DNA of 64,000 nt, from assembly GCA_949152475.1 (NCBI GenBank), contig OX424556.1:1550001-1614000 (forward strand), in the 5' to 3' direction. Made by a program: the position numbers and the translations under genes. Each line of letters begins with the position of its first letter. The first letter of the stretch is position 1. The notes beneath the pieces were generated by a model. That model had not been told where the DNA came from and ran no database searches. It saw only the letters and a list, made by a program, of their open reading frames with translations. The DNA is from Terebella lapidaria (lineage: Eukaryota; Annelida; Polychaeta; Terebellida; Terebellidae). Below are positions 11,325 through 22,600 of this stretch, piece by piece.

Positions 11325-11535
11325 TACATACATCCATCCATCGTCTTCATACATCCACCAATCGCCTCATAATCCACCCGTCATCCTCACACATCCACCA
11401 ATCGTCTCATACATCCATCCATCCATCCATCCATGTTCCTCATACATCCATCCATCGTCCTCACACATTCATCCATCTTCCTCACATCCAATAGCCTCAT
11501 ACATCCACCCATCGAACGTCCTCATATATCCATCA
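11325..11535 (+). repeat. Minisatellite, distal block
   Basis: The same CATCCATC-GTCCTCATA units as at 9036-10277 resume here, about ten degenerate units with a short CATC run near 11416-11436. It is probably the far end of one array separated by the 1-kb segment. Confidence 0.85.
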
Positions 11536-11811
11536 TTGTCGGTCCTTTGTGTACAACTATATTCGACAAAATTCGAGCTCGTGTTTACCTGATGTGAGGG
11601 AATTGACTGGTTTCTATGGAACATTTCACTATATATTCGATTTTGATTTATCAAAAATCGCTATTATCTCTACAGTTGGCTTCATGTCCATTACACGACG
11701 ACTCAATGGTTCACTTGGCTATATTATGTGTTTCAAATACAAAGTGGACTAATCCAGAATTCACTCCTCTTGTAAGTATAAGCAACATTGCAGCCATTCG
11801 CAATTCATAAC

Positions 11812-11965
11812 CTCAGCAAACAAAGAACCCAGAAAATTTCCAGCCGAGTGAATGTACAGTTGTCAAGTGACTACGTTCTGGGGACGAGTGTCATTGTGTA
11901 AGTCAGTTCTACCAATCGGACACAATGGGGTTTAATCAACCAGTTTGCTTGGCTGTGGGGAACTG
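11812..11965 (+). repeat. Dispersed repeat family R2, copy 1
   Basis: GTACAGTTGTCAAGTGACTA, then GTTCTGGGGACGAGTGTCAT, then GACACAATGGGGTTTAATCA match 61095-61300 (same orientation) and 14456-14650 (reverse). Copies are about 85-90 percent identical by eye. The class is unknown. The family might derive from an exon, but the frames are not conserved between copies. Confidence 0.6.
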
Positions 11966-13763
11966 TGGGGTCTGGTACAAAAGAACTGCAAGTGTAGACA
12001 AGGGAAGTCACGAATTTCCAGAACGCAACGTTGGCGGCCTCAGATAGCGCTACCTGTCAATAATTCGCCGCTAAGCCATTTGATGAGAATCGCTGCCTTG
12101 AGATGTGTTGTCCATGCATATAGATCTATTATTTCCAGTTCTCAAATTTGGTATCGTACCCTTTGTGATATTGCCAAATCACCTTCCAGCGATTCCCATG
12201 GAATGGACCGAGAAAACATGGTTGTTTAGGCCATGTGTGGAGGATCATGAAGTTTCTCAACATTTACCGATTTTACCGGACACTGAACTTGCAATAGCAC
12301 AGCAAGTCTACTACGTCATTAGATTTTATACACAACATACAACACATTTCGAGCATAAAATCACAAACGTCTGCCATTGTTTATGTCAAATCTCACATTT
12401 GGATTTTCACACGTGGATTGAACACCGACGGCAAAGACATAGAAGTGTTTCTTGCAATTGGTTGCTTCGTGGACAACGCTCGAATCATGAACTGGTCAGA
12501 TGTTATTGTCATGAATGATTCTACCGTGGTATGAAGGCGCTCGTCCATTAAATATTATTTCATACCTTTGCAGTGTCACGCGTAAGACGTCATTCAGCAA
12601 CGATTTTTTATTTGTGTTCGCCTTTATGAACACGAATAGGTTCAATTTCAACCAAATTGTGTACTGTTTCGTACTTTTTTGGAGTTTATAATGGTTGTCA
12701 CGCTTTAGGCAGGTAATGCTCACTCTTGTTGAAACAATTGATTTCAGCTCTTTATTACTGTAGGAGTGGTGATGTGGGTGGTTCGAGGCTCACAGTTTTC
12801 GGTATCTTTATTGAACTATATAAAAACCCTGTAACAAGTATACGATGTGTAAAACAATTGTGAATATATATTTGACTCGATCGATAATAATTTAGCAAAA
12901 TAACTCCCACCAAGAATTGGGTTTTCTATGCTCGTGTAGAACTGGGTATTTGAGCTGGATGTATGGACTCACATCCAAAAACCGTCCATACAGAATACAG
13001 AGCTTCACCTTGTAAAATCTAAAAAAAATTAAACAATGTTAAATTTCCCCTTTATATATATTGGCCAATTCACTGCAAGTAGGGTCCGGGCAGTTTTACC
13101 TAAAAAGTGTAGCTCTCAGTTACATTTGTTAGAAGAACAAAGAATGGAAATTTATTATCAAATACCATGGAAGATATTTCTCTGGTTAGATTTCGATACG
13201 TCGAAATGTGATTTGTTGTCCTCAATTTGTAAACAGTCGTTGATTTCATATAACTTCACAAGCCCTAGCTCATAAACTACACAGAGCATGATGTTTGGGT
13301 ACAAACCCAAGTCACCAGGAAACCGAAATGCTGTTGGATCTCGTTCGTTGCACTTAGTGTGATATAGTTACGGGTATATGTTATATAATGCTATACATTT
13401 TGTAATAAATCATGTTTGAGAAAACGATGTTGATAACAGAATGAAGAGATATATATATACATGAAATGCTGTTCGCTAAATCAGTGAGTTTGCTGAGCAT
13501 GCAATGTGAAAGAAGTCTCTGGATGTTAACAATTCATGTAGTTTTCAAGGGAGGGTATCCTTGCACCAAAAAAAAGAGGTCATTTATTTGACTCAGACTC
13601 AAACCAGTTACGAAACCATTAAAAAGCCCTTTCCAGTACACTGTATGTCAGATCACCAGTAAATATGAGGGCACATAACTTATTTATAATACGTTAGATT
13701 TGCACGAGACCTGACAATTATTCGTATAGTCCTCAGATATAAGTAACTCAAACTGTTAGATAT

Positions 13764-13765
<2 letters not shown>
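11966..13765. other. Mostly unannotated; contains R5 repeat copy at 12330-12600
   Basis: At about 12330-12600 lies a diverged copy of family R5 (compare 3200-3475): GAAGGCGCTCGTCCATTAAA and GTGTCACGCGTAAGACGTC. A 137-codon ORF spans part of it but has no recognisable domain. The remainder holds nothing I can identify. Confidence 0.45.

Positions 13766-13842
<77 letters not shown>
13766..13842. repeat. TA microsatellite
   Basis: About 76 bp of uninterrupted TA dinucleotide repeats, roughly 38 units. Confidence 0.98.
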
Positions 13843-13844
<2 letters not shown>

Positions 13845-14455
13845 CTTACATGCTCCAGTATCGTACCAACACTGGAGTATTTGACATATAAGATTTGTTA
13901 GTATATGAACTCTGACATTCGACCACGCTGCCTCAGTAGAAGGACTTTCAAAGGAGTCGACAAAATGTCAAGGTGGGGCCAGTTGGGGTAAGAGCTTGTT
14001 AGAAAAATCATGTTCACCGCTTGGTACCACGTGATATTTTGGTGAAATCACAGACATTTTATATATTACATACTCCATACATCAATCACCAATTATTTAC
14101 GGATCAAATGATATCCATGTATTGGTAAATGAAACATATTTGCCCTATTTCTAGATGGGAAACAGTTGTACCAAATTCATATGTATCAAAATACGAATTC
14201 CACTTTAAAAAGTAGTAAAGTAAGCATAGGAAATTGAATCTATCAATCATTAAGACATACTTAAAATGATAATACACAATCACCTCTGTGCAACGTCATT
14301 TTTTGCCAGATAACTGTCCTATGGGAAATATGGCAGTAATCGCTCGTGCCCCATCGTGTTACGCTGTGCATGGCACTTTGAGCACGGAGATACCACTCAA
14401 TGTGGTGACCTTCTTGTTTCTGGTCTTGGTGACCTTTAGTGTATGTCTTCGTCCC
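13843..14455. other. Unannotated stretch
   Basis: AT-rich sequence without a recognisable gene or repeat. A short 63-codon ORF at 14288-14479 runs into an R2 copy and has no known motif. Confidence 0.4.
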
Positions 14456-14650
14456 ACAGATTGCATACTGGTTGATTAAACCCCATTGTGTCCGTTTGGT
14501 AGAACTGACTTACACAATGACACTCGTCCCCAGAACGTGGCCACTTGACAACTGTACACTGAATCGGGTGGAAACTGTGTGGGTTCTGTGTTTGTCCAGC
14601 TACTGAAGTGCAAATTACTGCATTGTTGTTGGTATATGCAAGGAAATGAT
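14456..14650 (-). repeat. Dispersed repeat family R2, reverse copy
   Basis: Reverse complement of the copies at 11812-11965 and 61095-61300. It retains TGGTTGATTAAACCCCATTG, CACTCGTCCCCAGAACGTGG and CAGCTACTGAAGTGCAAATT. Confidence 0.6.
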
Positions 14651-14954
14651 GTCTGAATTATTCTTCGTTTGTACTTTAGCATACATATCATGGCACCGTA
14701 AAAGTTATTTTTGGCTCATCAACAAAATTGAAATCAAAATATTCAATGAAATATTATGTGCAGAAAGTAGTAAATTTACAGCAGATGAACTGAATATTAA
14801 ATGGACAATGAAAATTCAAAATTGGCAGGTTAAATTATTCTGGGTTGATACTTTCATCAACCATGAAAATATATATATTGATAAAGCAAAAATAGCAATA
14901 ATATATTATTATTATCAATATTATTGCAAAATATATTGATATACAATCAACTCA

Positions 14955-15240
14955 GTAGCCTTTTGGCTTGTGATTAGGTACGTATGTACTTGTCATATAT
15001 CTATTCCATGGGGTTTGTGTCGGATATTTAAATTATTTTCATAGGTTGTTGGGCAGTATACTAATTTCATCTGGTGTACAGTAGAAACAACTACATTGAC
15101 CACACTATCTGCCCCTGATGACGCCAGTGTGTCTTTTGTTAAAGTATTTGGTCGGGCTTTGATTCGAATGCAGAATATTGTATTCTACGTTTGTTATTGT
15201 AATCATCAAAATTTCGCTGTACTGGTGGTAATAGATTGAT
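14955..15240 (+). repeat. Dispersed repeat family R1, copy at 15 kb
   Basis: Best-preserved partner of the 830-1110 copy, sharing TTTTGGCTTGTGATTAGGTA, TACTTGTCAT, CTATTCCATGGGG and the core ACTATCTGCCCCTGATGACG. Confidence 0.6.
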
Positions 15241-15928
15241 ACTTACTTTCAGACGTGCAGAATCAGATAATGTTATATGTCAAGAATACAATTTGTTGTC
15301 GAGTGTTTTCCCGCTATGGGGGCGCTGATCGCCTACTCACAAAAGACATGAAATATTTGACATATTATGACATTGCCAAAACTATCGGTTCTGCGGGAGT
15401 TCACCAACATCAAAAAGCAGACCAACATCAAACAGACCACCTGATTGATACCTTTGGGTCTCTCTGTAAGAACATCCTAACAAGTCTGATGCCAGGGACT
15501 TAATTGTGAATCACACAACGACTTTTTTGTCACAAGTCGGGAAGCATTTGTCACAAGTTCTCTTAGCTTTCATCACGCTTAGTTTGAGTACGTATGTTGT
15601 GTGTTCGACTTGTATACATTACTGCAAGAATGTGTATCGATTGCAAACAGTTAAGGACCAACGAATTTCGTACAAAATCTTTATTGAAATGTACTTGTCA
15701 TCCTCACTCCTCCTTCATTGACGATTATGTTTCACCTTTTGTCATCCTCCTCGATTTTATTGTTACATTTTAAAGGACCACAGCCTGGGAAAATATCTGT
15801 ATTTCATCGCTTTCATTCTACATCCTTCAACTTAGGGTATTTCCCAATTATTCACTTGATTCCAAGAATGTGGTTAGTGCTGATGACTTTCCAGGATAAT
15901 ATGCTATGTAGCCATAGACTAGCTATAA
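15241..15928. other. Sequence upstream of the LINE ORF
   Basis: This may include the LINE 5' UTR. I see no ORF1-like frame (no zinc knuckle, PHD, esterase or coiled coil). Three short overlapping frames (15255-15503, 15506-15721, 15718-15945) have no recognisable content. The left boundary of the LINE could not be placed. Confidence 0.4.
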
Positions 15929-18900
15929 ATGAATCCTCTTGGTGACTCTTCTGCTTCTAGCTCTGATGACGAGATTAGTGATACCCACCGTGGGAGGTAT
16001 GACCACTTACGCGACGACAGGATGCGGCTGATAAACGTCGATAGTTCGTACATTCACGTCAATGATCTGAATCGTTCGATTGACACTTTTACAAAGGCCA
16101 AATATTGTGTTGTTCATTGGAACATCCATAGTTTACCGGACAAGTATACTGAACTTTGTAACTTATTGGCACAGTTGAGAGAAAACGGTATAATAGTGCA
16201 TGCTATACTTCTCTGTGAAACTTTCCTCAATGAGAAAAATTGTCACATGTATATGATCCCTGGGTACAGTCTGGAACATGTTAGTCGTAAAACCAAAACT
16301 CGGGGTGGGGTAGCCATATATATAACTAACGATTTTACTTATAAGCTGAGGCTTGACCTATGTGTGAATGTTGAAGGAGAATTTGAAAGTATTGCCGTGG
16401 AAATCGCCTCCAAGCATGATTCACTCATTGTGGCAGAAATATACAGAATACCAAACACTGATAAGCTCACGTCTATAGAACGTTATGATGAAATGGTGTC
16501 AAAATTATGTGCTCTGCACTGTGACGTCATTATTGGCACTGACCAGAATTTTGACCTCATGAAAGTGGATACCTTTACTTATATTTCTGATTTATTGAAC
16601 ATGTTCATATCGGCTGGTGTTCTACCCACCATCAAGAGACCAACACGCATTGTTCACACTAGTGCTACGTTAATTGACAATATTTATATGAAAAATGACG
16701 CATACGTGAATATAGATTCCCGCATTTTGCTGAATGGATGTTCAGATCATTTTCCTGTAATTTCTTGCATGAGCGAAAAGCACAAATCAACTCGCAATGA
16801 GCCTTTGATTTTTGAGCACCGGCCTTTGAGCTACGCACAGAAGACCCAAATTGCCCAGGCAATGAATTCAATACCCTGGAATAGTATTTTGAATAGAAAT
16901 GACGTTAATGTGTCCTACGATACATTCGTTGGGGAATTTAAGCGAATTTTGGATCATTGTGCACCTGTCAAACGTGTGGTCATACCCCACCGGTACATAC
17001 AGCGAGAGCCGTGGATAACCACCACACTTGTCAAATGCAGTAGGAAACGCGATAGACTGTATGGTAAAGCAGTTGGCAGGCCTAGGGATAGTGTACAGTA
17101 CATCAAATATATACGCTATAGAAATATTTATAATTCTGCAAAGAGGCAGGCAAAGGTTCTGTATTACAGAAAATTATTGACTGATTACAAAGACGACATT
17201 CGTAAAACATGGAGGGTTTTAAATTCAGTGATAGGACGTGCTAGAGACAAGAGTACACTCGTTGATACATTTATGGTTGACGGTGTGCCTGTAAATAACA
17301 GTGACACAGTAGCTAATGAGTTCTGTAAATATTTCTCGAATATCGGAAAACAATATGCGGAAGCCATACCTGTTTCCTCAAAATCGTCCCAATACTATAT
17401 GGGAAACAGCCCCAATCAAAACTCATTCTTCCTTTTCCCTACTAACACGGACGAAGTATGTGAATTGATTAATTCATTTAAATCCAAAAAATCGTGTGGT
17501 GACGATGGAATTTCTATGTCACTTTTGAAGGACCTCCGAGAATGCTGCAGCCACCCTATATCCATATTGATCAATTTATCATTTGAAAAAGGGTCAGTAC
17601 CGGACTCTATTAAATTGGCACGTGTCATTCCTATTTACAAGTCCAAGTCGAAAGATCAATTCACAAATTACAGACCAATCTCACTTCTTTCGAATATATC
17701 CAAAATCGTCGAGAAAGCAGTCCACCAACGCCTGTATTCATTTGTCACGCGAAATTCAATCTTTTATGAAGGGCAATATGGCTTCAGACCGAAACGATCT
17801 ACAATCGACGCCCTTGTGGACTTCACGGCCAATGTATTGCCCGCCCTTGATAAAGGTGAAAAGTGCATTGCGGTGTTTCTGGACCTCTCCAAGGCATTTG
17901 ACACTATTAACCATAACCTTCTATTGGATAAGCTCCAATACTATGGTATTCGCGGTCTTGCCTTGGAGTGGTTCAGGAGCTACTTATATGATAGACGGCA
18001 GTATGTCCTTTATAAGAACACCTGTTCTATCCCTCGCTCCGTGGAATTTGGCGTTCCACAGGGGTCAGTGCTAGGTCCGTTATTGTTTATTTTATATGCA
18101 AATGATATACCCCGATCATTACATCATAGTAACGTAATTTTGTTCGCAGATGATACGACTGTTTTTCTCACAGGGAAAAATGAATCGAGTTTGTACAATC
18201 AAATGAACATTGACCTCAATATCTTGGGCGATTGGTTTAGAGCAAACCAACTATCGGTGAATGCTTCCAAAACTAAATACATACTGTTTTCCAGGAAGAC
18301 CAATATTGCGGCGGAACATCATCATTTATATGTTGGCGGAGATCTCATAGAGAAGGTACAAGTCATGAAATTTCTAGGAATTTATATGGACCAAAATTTC
18401 ACCTGGGAAACCCATCTTGAGTACGTCAAAAAGAAAGTTGCTTCTGGTCTATTTGCTATCAATATGTCAAAACGATGCCTTTTTGAGGCGCACAAAAAAA
18501 TCCTGTACTACAGCTTGATTTATCCATTCTTAACATACGGTGTCTTGCTCTGGGGAAATGCTTATCAGTGTTATTTGAATAAAGTTTTTGTCATACAAAA
18601 ACGAGCGATACGTGCAATTACAGGTGCAAAATATAATGATTCCACATCTCCTCTCTTTAAACATTTAGGTGTGTTGAAACTAAGCGATATTTATAAATTG
18701 AATATGGGTATTTTCTGCATACGTTTTTCATTGAACGAACTACCTGATGCATTGCTAAACATTTTTGAGGTGCATGGTAGTACTCATGGACACAATACAC
18801 GTCACAGTACTGACCCCCAGCCGCCGCGGGTAAATTATGACATTATGAAAAGGAGCTTTCTGTATTCCTGCCCTCGTTATTGGCTAACACTTGATGAACG

Positions 18901-18970
18901 TATCAGGACGTCCTTGTCGAAAGCCATCCTCAAAAGAAAACTCTCGAACCATCTCCTGAGCTCATATTAA
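15929..18970 (+). CDS. LINE ORF2: endonuclease and reverse transcriptase (CR1/Jockey group)
   Basis: An uninterrupted 1013-residue protein that copies element RNA into DNA at a nicked chromosomal target. The ATG at 15929 is the only possible start region, because an in-frame TAA lies immediately before it. An APE-type endonuclease spans about residues 50-290: VVHWNIHSLPD near 60, the acidic LLCETFLN, RGGVAIYI, IYRIPN, IIGTDQNF, and the terminal SDHFPV near 272. The reverse transcriptase spans about 530-800: NYRPISLLSNISKIVEKAV, GQYGFRPKRST, FLDLSKAFDTINH, FGVPQGSVLGPLLF, and the catalytic FADDTTVF near 737-744, then FLGIYMD. The length is usual for CR1/Jockey ORF2. There is no RNase H and no ORF1 upstream. 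The sequence shows no break, so this copy may be recent. Exact clade assignment would need a tree. Confidence 0.93.
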   Translation: MNPLGDSSASSSDDEISDTHRGRYDHLRDDRMRLINVDSSYIHVNDLNRSIDTFTKAKYCVVHWNIHSLPDKYTELCNLLAQLRENGIIVHAILLCETFLNEKNCHMYMIPGYSLEHVSRKTKTRGGVAIYITNDFTYKLRLDLCVNVEGEFESIAVEIASKHDSLIVAEIYRIPNTDKLTSIERYDEMVSKLCALHCDVIIGTDQNFDLMKVDTFTYISDLLNMFISAGVLPTIKRPTRIVHTSATLIDNIYMKNDAYVNIDSRILLNGCSDHFPVISCMSEKHKSTRNEPLIFEHRPLSYAQKTQIAQAMNSIPWNSILNRNDVNVSYDTFVGEFKRILDHCAPVKRVVIPHRYIQREPWITTTLVKCSRKRDRLYGKAVGRPRDSVQYIKYIRYRNIYNSAKRQAKVLYYRKLLTDYKDDIRKTWRVLNSVIGRARDKSTLVDTFMVDGVPVNNSDTVANEFCKYFSNIGKQYAEAIPVSSKSSQYYMGNSPNQNSFFLFPTNTDEVCELINSFKSKKSCGDDGISMSLLKDLRECCSHPISILINLSFEKGSVPDSIKLARVIPIYKSKSKDQFTNYRPISLLSNISKIVEKAVHQRLYSFVTRNSIFYEGQYGFRPKRSTIDALVDFTANVLPALDKGEKCIAVFLDLSKAFDTINHNLLLDKLQYYGIRGLALEWFRSYLYDRRQYVLYKNTCSIPRSVEFGVPQGSVLGPLLFILYANDIPRSLHHSNVILFADDTTVFLTGKNESSLYNQMNIDLNILGDWFRANQLSVNASKTKYILFSRKTNIAAEHHHLYVGGDLIEKVQVMKFLGIYMDQNFTWETHLEYVKKKVASGLFAINMSKRCLFEAHKKILYYSLIYPFLTYGVLLWGNAYQCYLNKVFVIQKRAIRAITGAKYNDSTSPLFKHLGVLKLSDIYKLNMGIFCIRFSLNELPDALLNIFEVHGSTHGHNTRHSTDPQPPRVNYDIMKRSFLYSCPRYWLTLDERIRTSLSKAILKRKLSNHLLSSY

Positions 18971-19520
18971 CCAGTGTTAACTGCTAGTACATTTTAGCCG
19001 TATAATGTGTCACTGTTTTATATGCCCACTATGTAGTTTTTTTTCGAATTTTAAATGTTGTGTACACTCTCTGAATCTCAGCTGCTTCATGATCTCGCAT
19101 CAGTAGCTTGAAGTTAAACTTAGTCAAGATGGGAGGTTTCTCAACCACCTCTTTACAGTGTATTAACCCTGGAGCACTTTACACCTTTACCTAGTTGCAA
19201 TGAAACACCCAATTATCACTCTGTAGCTACTATTCTTACCAGAGCTTGGTCCTTCATCATCCCTTATCTGCCATGTCCTCTGTGTATTTATACTAGTGAC
19301 TTACATATAAGTTATTCGTCATTAATTTCATTGTTCCTGTCTGTGTACTATGTATTATATGCTATAATTTATCTGTATGGAAGTCACGGCACTCGCGTGT
19401 TACAGACAATTGTCTCCCGTGGCTTCCATGAATGTGCAGCAGCCATGTATTATCGTATTGTATTGTTATATGAAATTATTTGCTACAGTGCACATTTGAA
19501 ATAAACTCTATCTATATTGA
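18971..19520 (+). mobile_element. LINE 3' UTR and 3' end
   Basis: Non-coding sequence following ORF2. An AATAAA signal lies at 19499-19504, followed by CTCTATCTATATTGA, a short TCTA-like tail of the kind CR1/Jockey elements carry instead of poly(A). The exon-like minus-strand unit begins at once after it, so I place the element end near 19520. A terminal target duplication was not identified. Confidence 0.6.
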
Positions 19521-19938
19521 TTTGGAGCCATGGGCAGCTTGTGAAACATGAAGCTCTGTATGCCCGAGGGAACCATTCAACTGTGGATTTATGTTGTAAT
19601 ATGGCATTTCTGTTTTTGAACTCGAGACCTGTCACCATCATGTTAAAGTGACATTCGATGCCATTAAAAATGATGTCGCTCCAAAGGTCAAGCACCCAGA
19701 CACTGTGCTGCTCACCAATAGCTGGATAAGGGATGTCTCGTCTTTCACACCACGATGGTGTATTTATCATGGTCAGTACCTGGAGGTTGATGTGGTCAAC
19801 TGCAGTCGTTACATTGCCTTCAGAACATCTTAGAATCACGGTTGCTAATCCGGTCAGTGATATACCAGTAAATGTTACTCGTGGACTGGTGGCAGTAATT
19901 CTCAGGCCAAGTACTAACTGGTGATATTTCTCCATCAC
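19521..19938 (-). other. Exon-like open frame of unknown origin
   Basis: A minus-strand open frame (about 139 codons here; it runs on into the LINE tail by chance) reads LRITATSPRVTFTG, then LATVILRCSEGNVTTAVDHI, then PSWCERRDIPYPAIGEQHS, then VTGLEFKNRNAILQH. The alternating hydrophobic pattern with a few cysteines suggests an extracellular beta-rich module, but I recognise no family. A decayed plus-strand copy exists at 6128-6300, so the unit is duplicated. It could be a host exon cut by the LINE insertion, or part of an unknown repeat. No splice sites were securely identified. Confidence 0.35.
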
Positions 19939-20251
19939 ACAACAATAATATCAATCAAAGTAGAGTCGATTATAGCTGCACACACACTCTTCATACATTT
20001 TTACATCAAGACGGGCGCTGAATAACACCCCATAGTCAGAGGTGTTCCAAAGTATCAAGCTTCGCGTAAACTGCGAAGTTGAAAACCATCCATGTTGATA
20101 CAGACCATCACGAAAATATTGTATTGAAAGACGTCTTACGCGTTACCCTGCAATAAACGTGTAAGGACTATCATTTAACGAACGAACACCTTTCTATCTA
20201 GGTAAAACATCCAAGACAATATCGTCCGACCAACAGAGAATTCTATTCATT
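19939..20251. other. Spacer with reverse R5 repeat copy
   Basis: At 20095-20190 the reverse complement of the right end of family R5 (compare 3400-3475) is visible: AAGACGTCTTACGCGTTACC. Otherwise nothing is recognised. Confidence 0.45.
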
Positions 20252-20767
20252 GTATCCCCCGAACAAAGTTCGGCGGATACTATGGATTTACGATCGTCGC
20301 GCCGCCGCCGCGTCCGCAGACACTTTCTTGTGAACGCGCTGCAGGTTGCAAATATGAACCGATTTTGATAATATTTTATATGGACATGTCTTATGGTGAG
20401 ATCTGGACACCTATCGATTTTGGTTGCCATAGCAACCAAAATAGCCGATTGGCGTAACATTTTGTGCTCAAATTAGCCTGTTTAACACACATGGGTTGTG
20501 AACGCTCTACGGGTGGGAGTTTTCAATGAATGATGATGAAATCGCACAGGCTCAATGAGAAAGACCATCACACGAAACCTATTGTTATTCAGAATGATCG
20601 AATAAATATTAATAAGTTTGAGAGGTTAACTTATTACGACAATTAAAATACCTATTTTGACATGTGTGATCACTCCAATAACCTGTACTATGAAAGCAAA
20701 TTGCACTGGATTCTTGTTCAGAATACAGAACTGATGTTTTTGGTAAAAAAAGAACAATATTACTGAA

Positions 20768-21205
20768 GAAGTTAACATTGTTTTTACTAGTTAAGTCTAA
20801 TATTGACCACAATAAAAATAGTTAAGACGAGAAACCTTTATTATTGAGCTCAACAAGGTAAAGGTTTTGTCCAGTAGAGACTTCACAGGTGTAACCGAAT
20901 AAGTTAACATTATTTTTACTAGTAAAGTCTATTATTGGCCACAATAAAAATAGTTAAGACAAGAAACATTTATTATTGGGCTCAACAAGGTAAAGCTTCT
21001 GTGCAGTAGAGATTTCATGGCTGTAGCCGAATAAGTTAACACCAGTTTTACTAGTTAAGTCTATTATTGACCTCAAGAAAAATAGTTAAGACAAGAAACA
21101 TTTATTATTGAACTCAACAATTTAAAAGTTTTGTCCAGTAGAGATTTCATGGGTGTAACCGGATAAGTTAACATTATTTTTACCAGTAAAGTCAATTTTT
21201 ACTTC
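20768..21205 (+). repeat. 132-bp tandem array
   Basis: GTTAAC occurs at 20771, 20903, 21035 and 21167, an exact 132-bp period, with the rest of each unit (AATAGTTAAGACAAGAAAC, TTTGTCCAGTAGAGATTTCA) repeated between. There are about 3.3 units inside HINE-like element 2. Confidence 0.9.
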
Positions 21206-21640
21206 GAATTTCAACTTGGAACCAAGTTTGGCACATATTATGAATTAAAATATAATTTATGGTGAAAAGATCGATCTGGCTCCAGTTTCGTCATCTTGAA
21301 ATGCAGATTTGGTAAACTTTTACTCGAATTTCAGCTTGAAACCAAGTTTGGCACATATTATGAATTAAAATTTAAATTATGGTGAAAAGTTGATCTGGCT
21401 CCAATTTCGTCATCTTGAAATGTAGTTTTGGTCAACTTTTACTTTGAATTTCAACTTGGAACATAGTATGAGTTGTTTGGCACATAGTATGAGTTGAAAT
21501 ATAACTTACAGTGAAAAGTTCGATCTGGCTCCAATTTAGTCATCTCGCAACTTAGTTGCGAACCAAGTTTGTCAAATATACTGAGTTGAAATATAGCTTT
21601 AGGTGAAAACTTTTATCTGGCTGTAATTTCGTTATTTTTT
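21206..21640 (+). repeat. 120-bp tandem array
   Basis: GAATTTCAACTTGGAACCAA-type segments start at 21206, 21326 and 21446, an exact 120-bp spacing, followed by a degenerate fourth unit. Each unit continues with GGCACATATTATGAATTAAA and GATCTGGCTCCAATTTCGTC. It directly follows the 132-bp array in the same element. Confidence 0.88.
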
Positions 21641-21837
21641 TCGAACATGTCGAAATGGAAATTCGAATGCAGTGATTTTAGTGGTGATCTTGAATTCGAC
21701 CTTCAATAAGCTGAAAGGTTTCACACTCACAATGTACATCAGCGATATATTTGGGGCAACAGGGATGATAGGGCTACGGGGGATACACCCAAGCGGTCGT
21801 AGGCGACCGGAAGCGTCTAGTTGTCCATGAACTTCGT

Positions 21838-21935
21838 ACAACAACCACTTCTGGGTCTTCTCTGACGGTCTTCAACACACGTGTGATGACCTCAGTGTGG
21901 TGTATTGTTTGTTGTCTGGTTTCCAGCGAGGCATG
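21838..21935 (+). repeat. Dispersed repeat fragment, copy 2
   Basis: Matches 60-150: TCTTCTCTGACGGTCTTCAA, ACACGTGTGA, and TTGTCTGGTTTCCAGCGA. Confidence 0.5.
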
Positions 21936-22429
21936 GCATAGTGGTACTCATTCAGATTTCACGCTTGAACTATTGTATGTTCATACACATCAAAAGTTCA
22001 GTATTCACACTATCGCCCAGCGTGGAGCGACATCACCCACGACCAGGAGCAGTTAGCACGTACCATATATTTGTTTCTGTTGTGAATTTGATGGAAATTA
22101 TCGTGACACTGCCCAATAACTGATCAGAATAACCAAACCACAAAAGACAGAGTGAACTTCCCCAGAAGTTCAAGGTAAGAAGGTAAGCGGCCTGGCATAT
22201 GACATACTGGACGAGTGTTTATTATACGTTGATAATCATTCACTTCCTTTCGATGACAATCCTGGGCAAGAGGTCAAGAGATCAGTGTATTCGTTACCCA
22301 TTGTTAACACAAGTGTGTGTATATTTAGCATTTTTCATAGCCGTTATTCCCCCCTTGTTCCTACTTTGAATCATTCAATATACACAGTAGCCTCAAGTCA
22401 TCATACTTTCATCTATACGACTGCACCGT
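21936..22429. other. Unannotated stretch
   Basis: No gene or repeat recognised. Confidence 0.4.
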
Positions 22430-22600
22430 TTTGTTATAGTCTCAAAGCATTTCATCATTAATGAGAGCCGTGTGTGAGCAACTGATGCCTGCCGGGACGT
22501 CCCTCTATGAATACAGGATGAGACGTGCAGGATGAATACCGAGGTGAATTGGCAAACTACGACCCGTGCACTCAATCATAGGGAGTAATATTCTTATGGA
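22430..22600 (+). repeat. Dispersed repeat family R3, copy 1
   Basis: AAAGCATTTCATCATTAATG, GAGCCGTGTGTGAGCAACT, and CGACCCGTGCACTCAATCAT are the reverse complement of matching segments at 59918-60092. Diverged and non-coding. Confidence 0.6.

Larger units (their letters stand above)
20252..21786 (+). mobile_element. HINE/pearl-like non-autonomous element 2
   Basis: GTATCCCCC at 20252-20260 is repeated inverted as GGGGGATAC at 21778-21786. Just inside the left end is a perfect hairpin with arms CCGAAC/GTTCGG (20259-20273), then a CGTCGCGCCGCCGCCGCGTCC microsatellite-like run, then GTTGCCATAGCAAC, then two tandem arrays. The order is the same as in the elements at 3482 and 24808, although the sequences differ. 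Assignment to HINE/pearl-type elements is inference. Confidence 0.5.

Noticed and set aside
13766-13842. TA run as an origin or cruciform element
   Set aside because: An ordinary TA microsatellite; nothing nearby supports a function.
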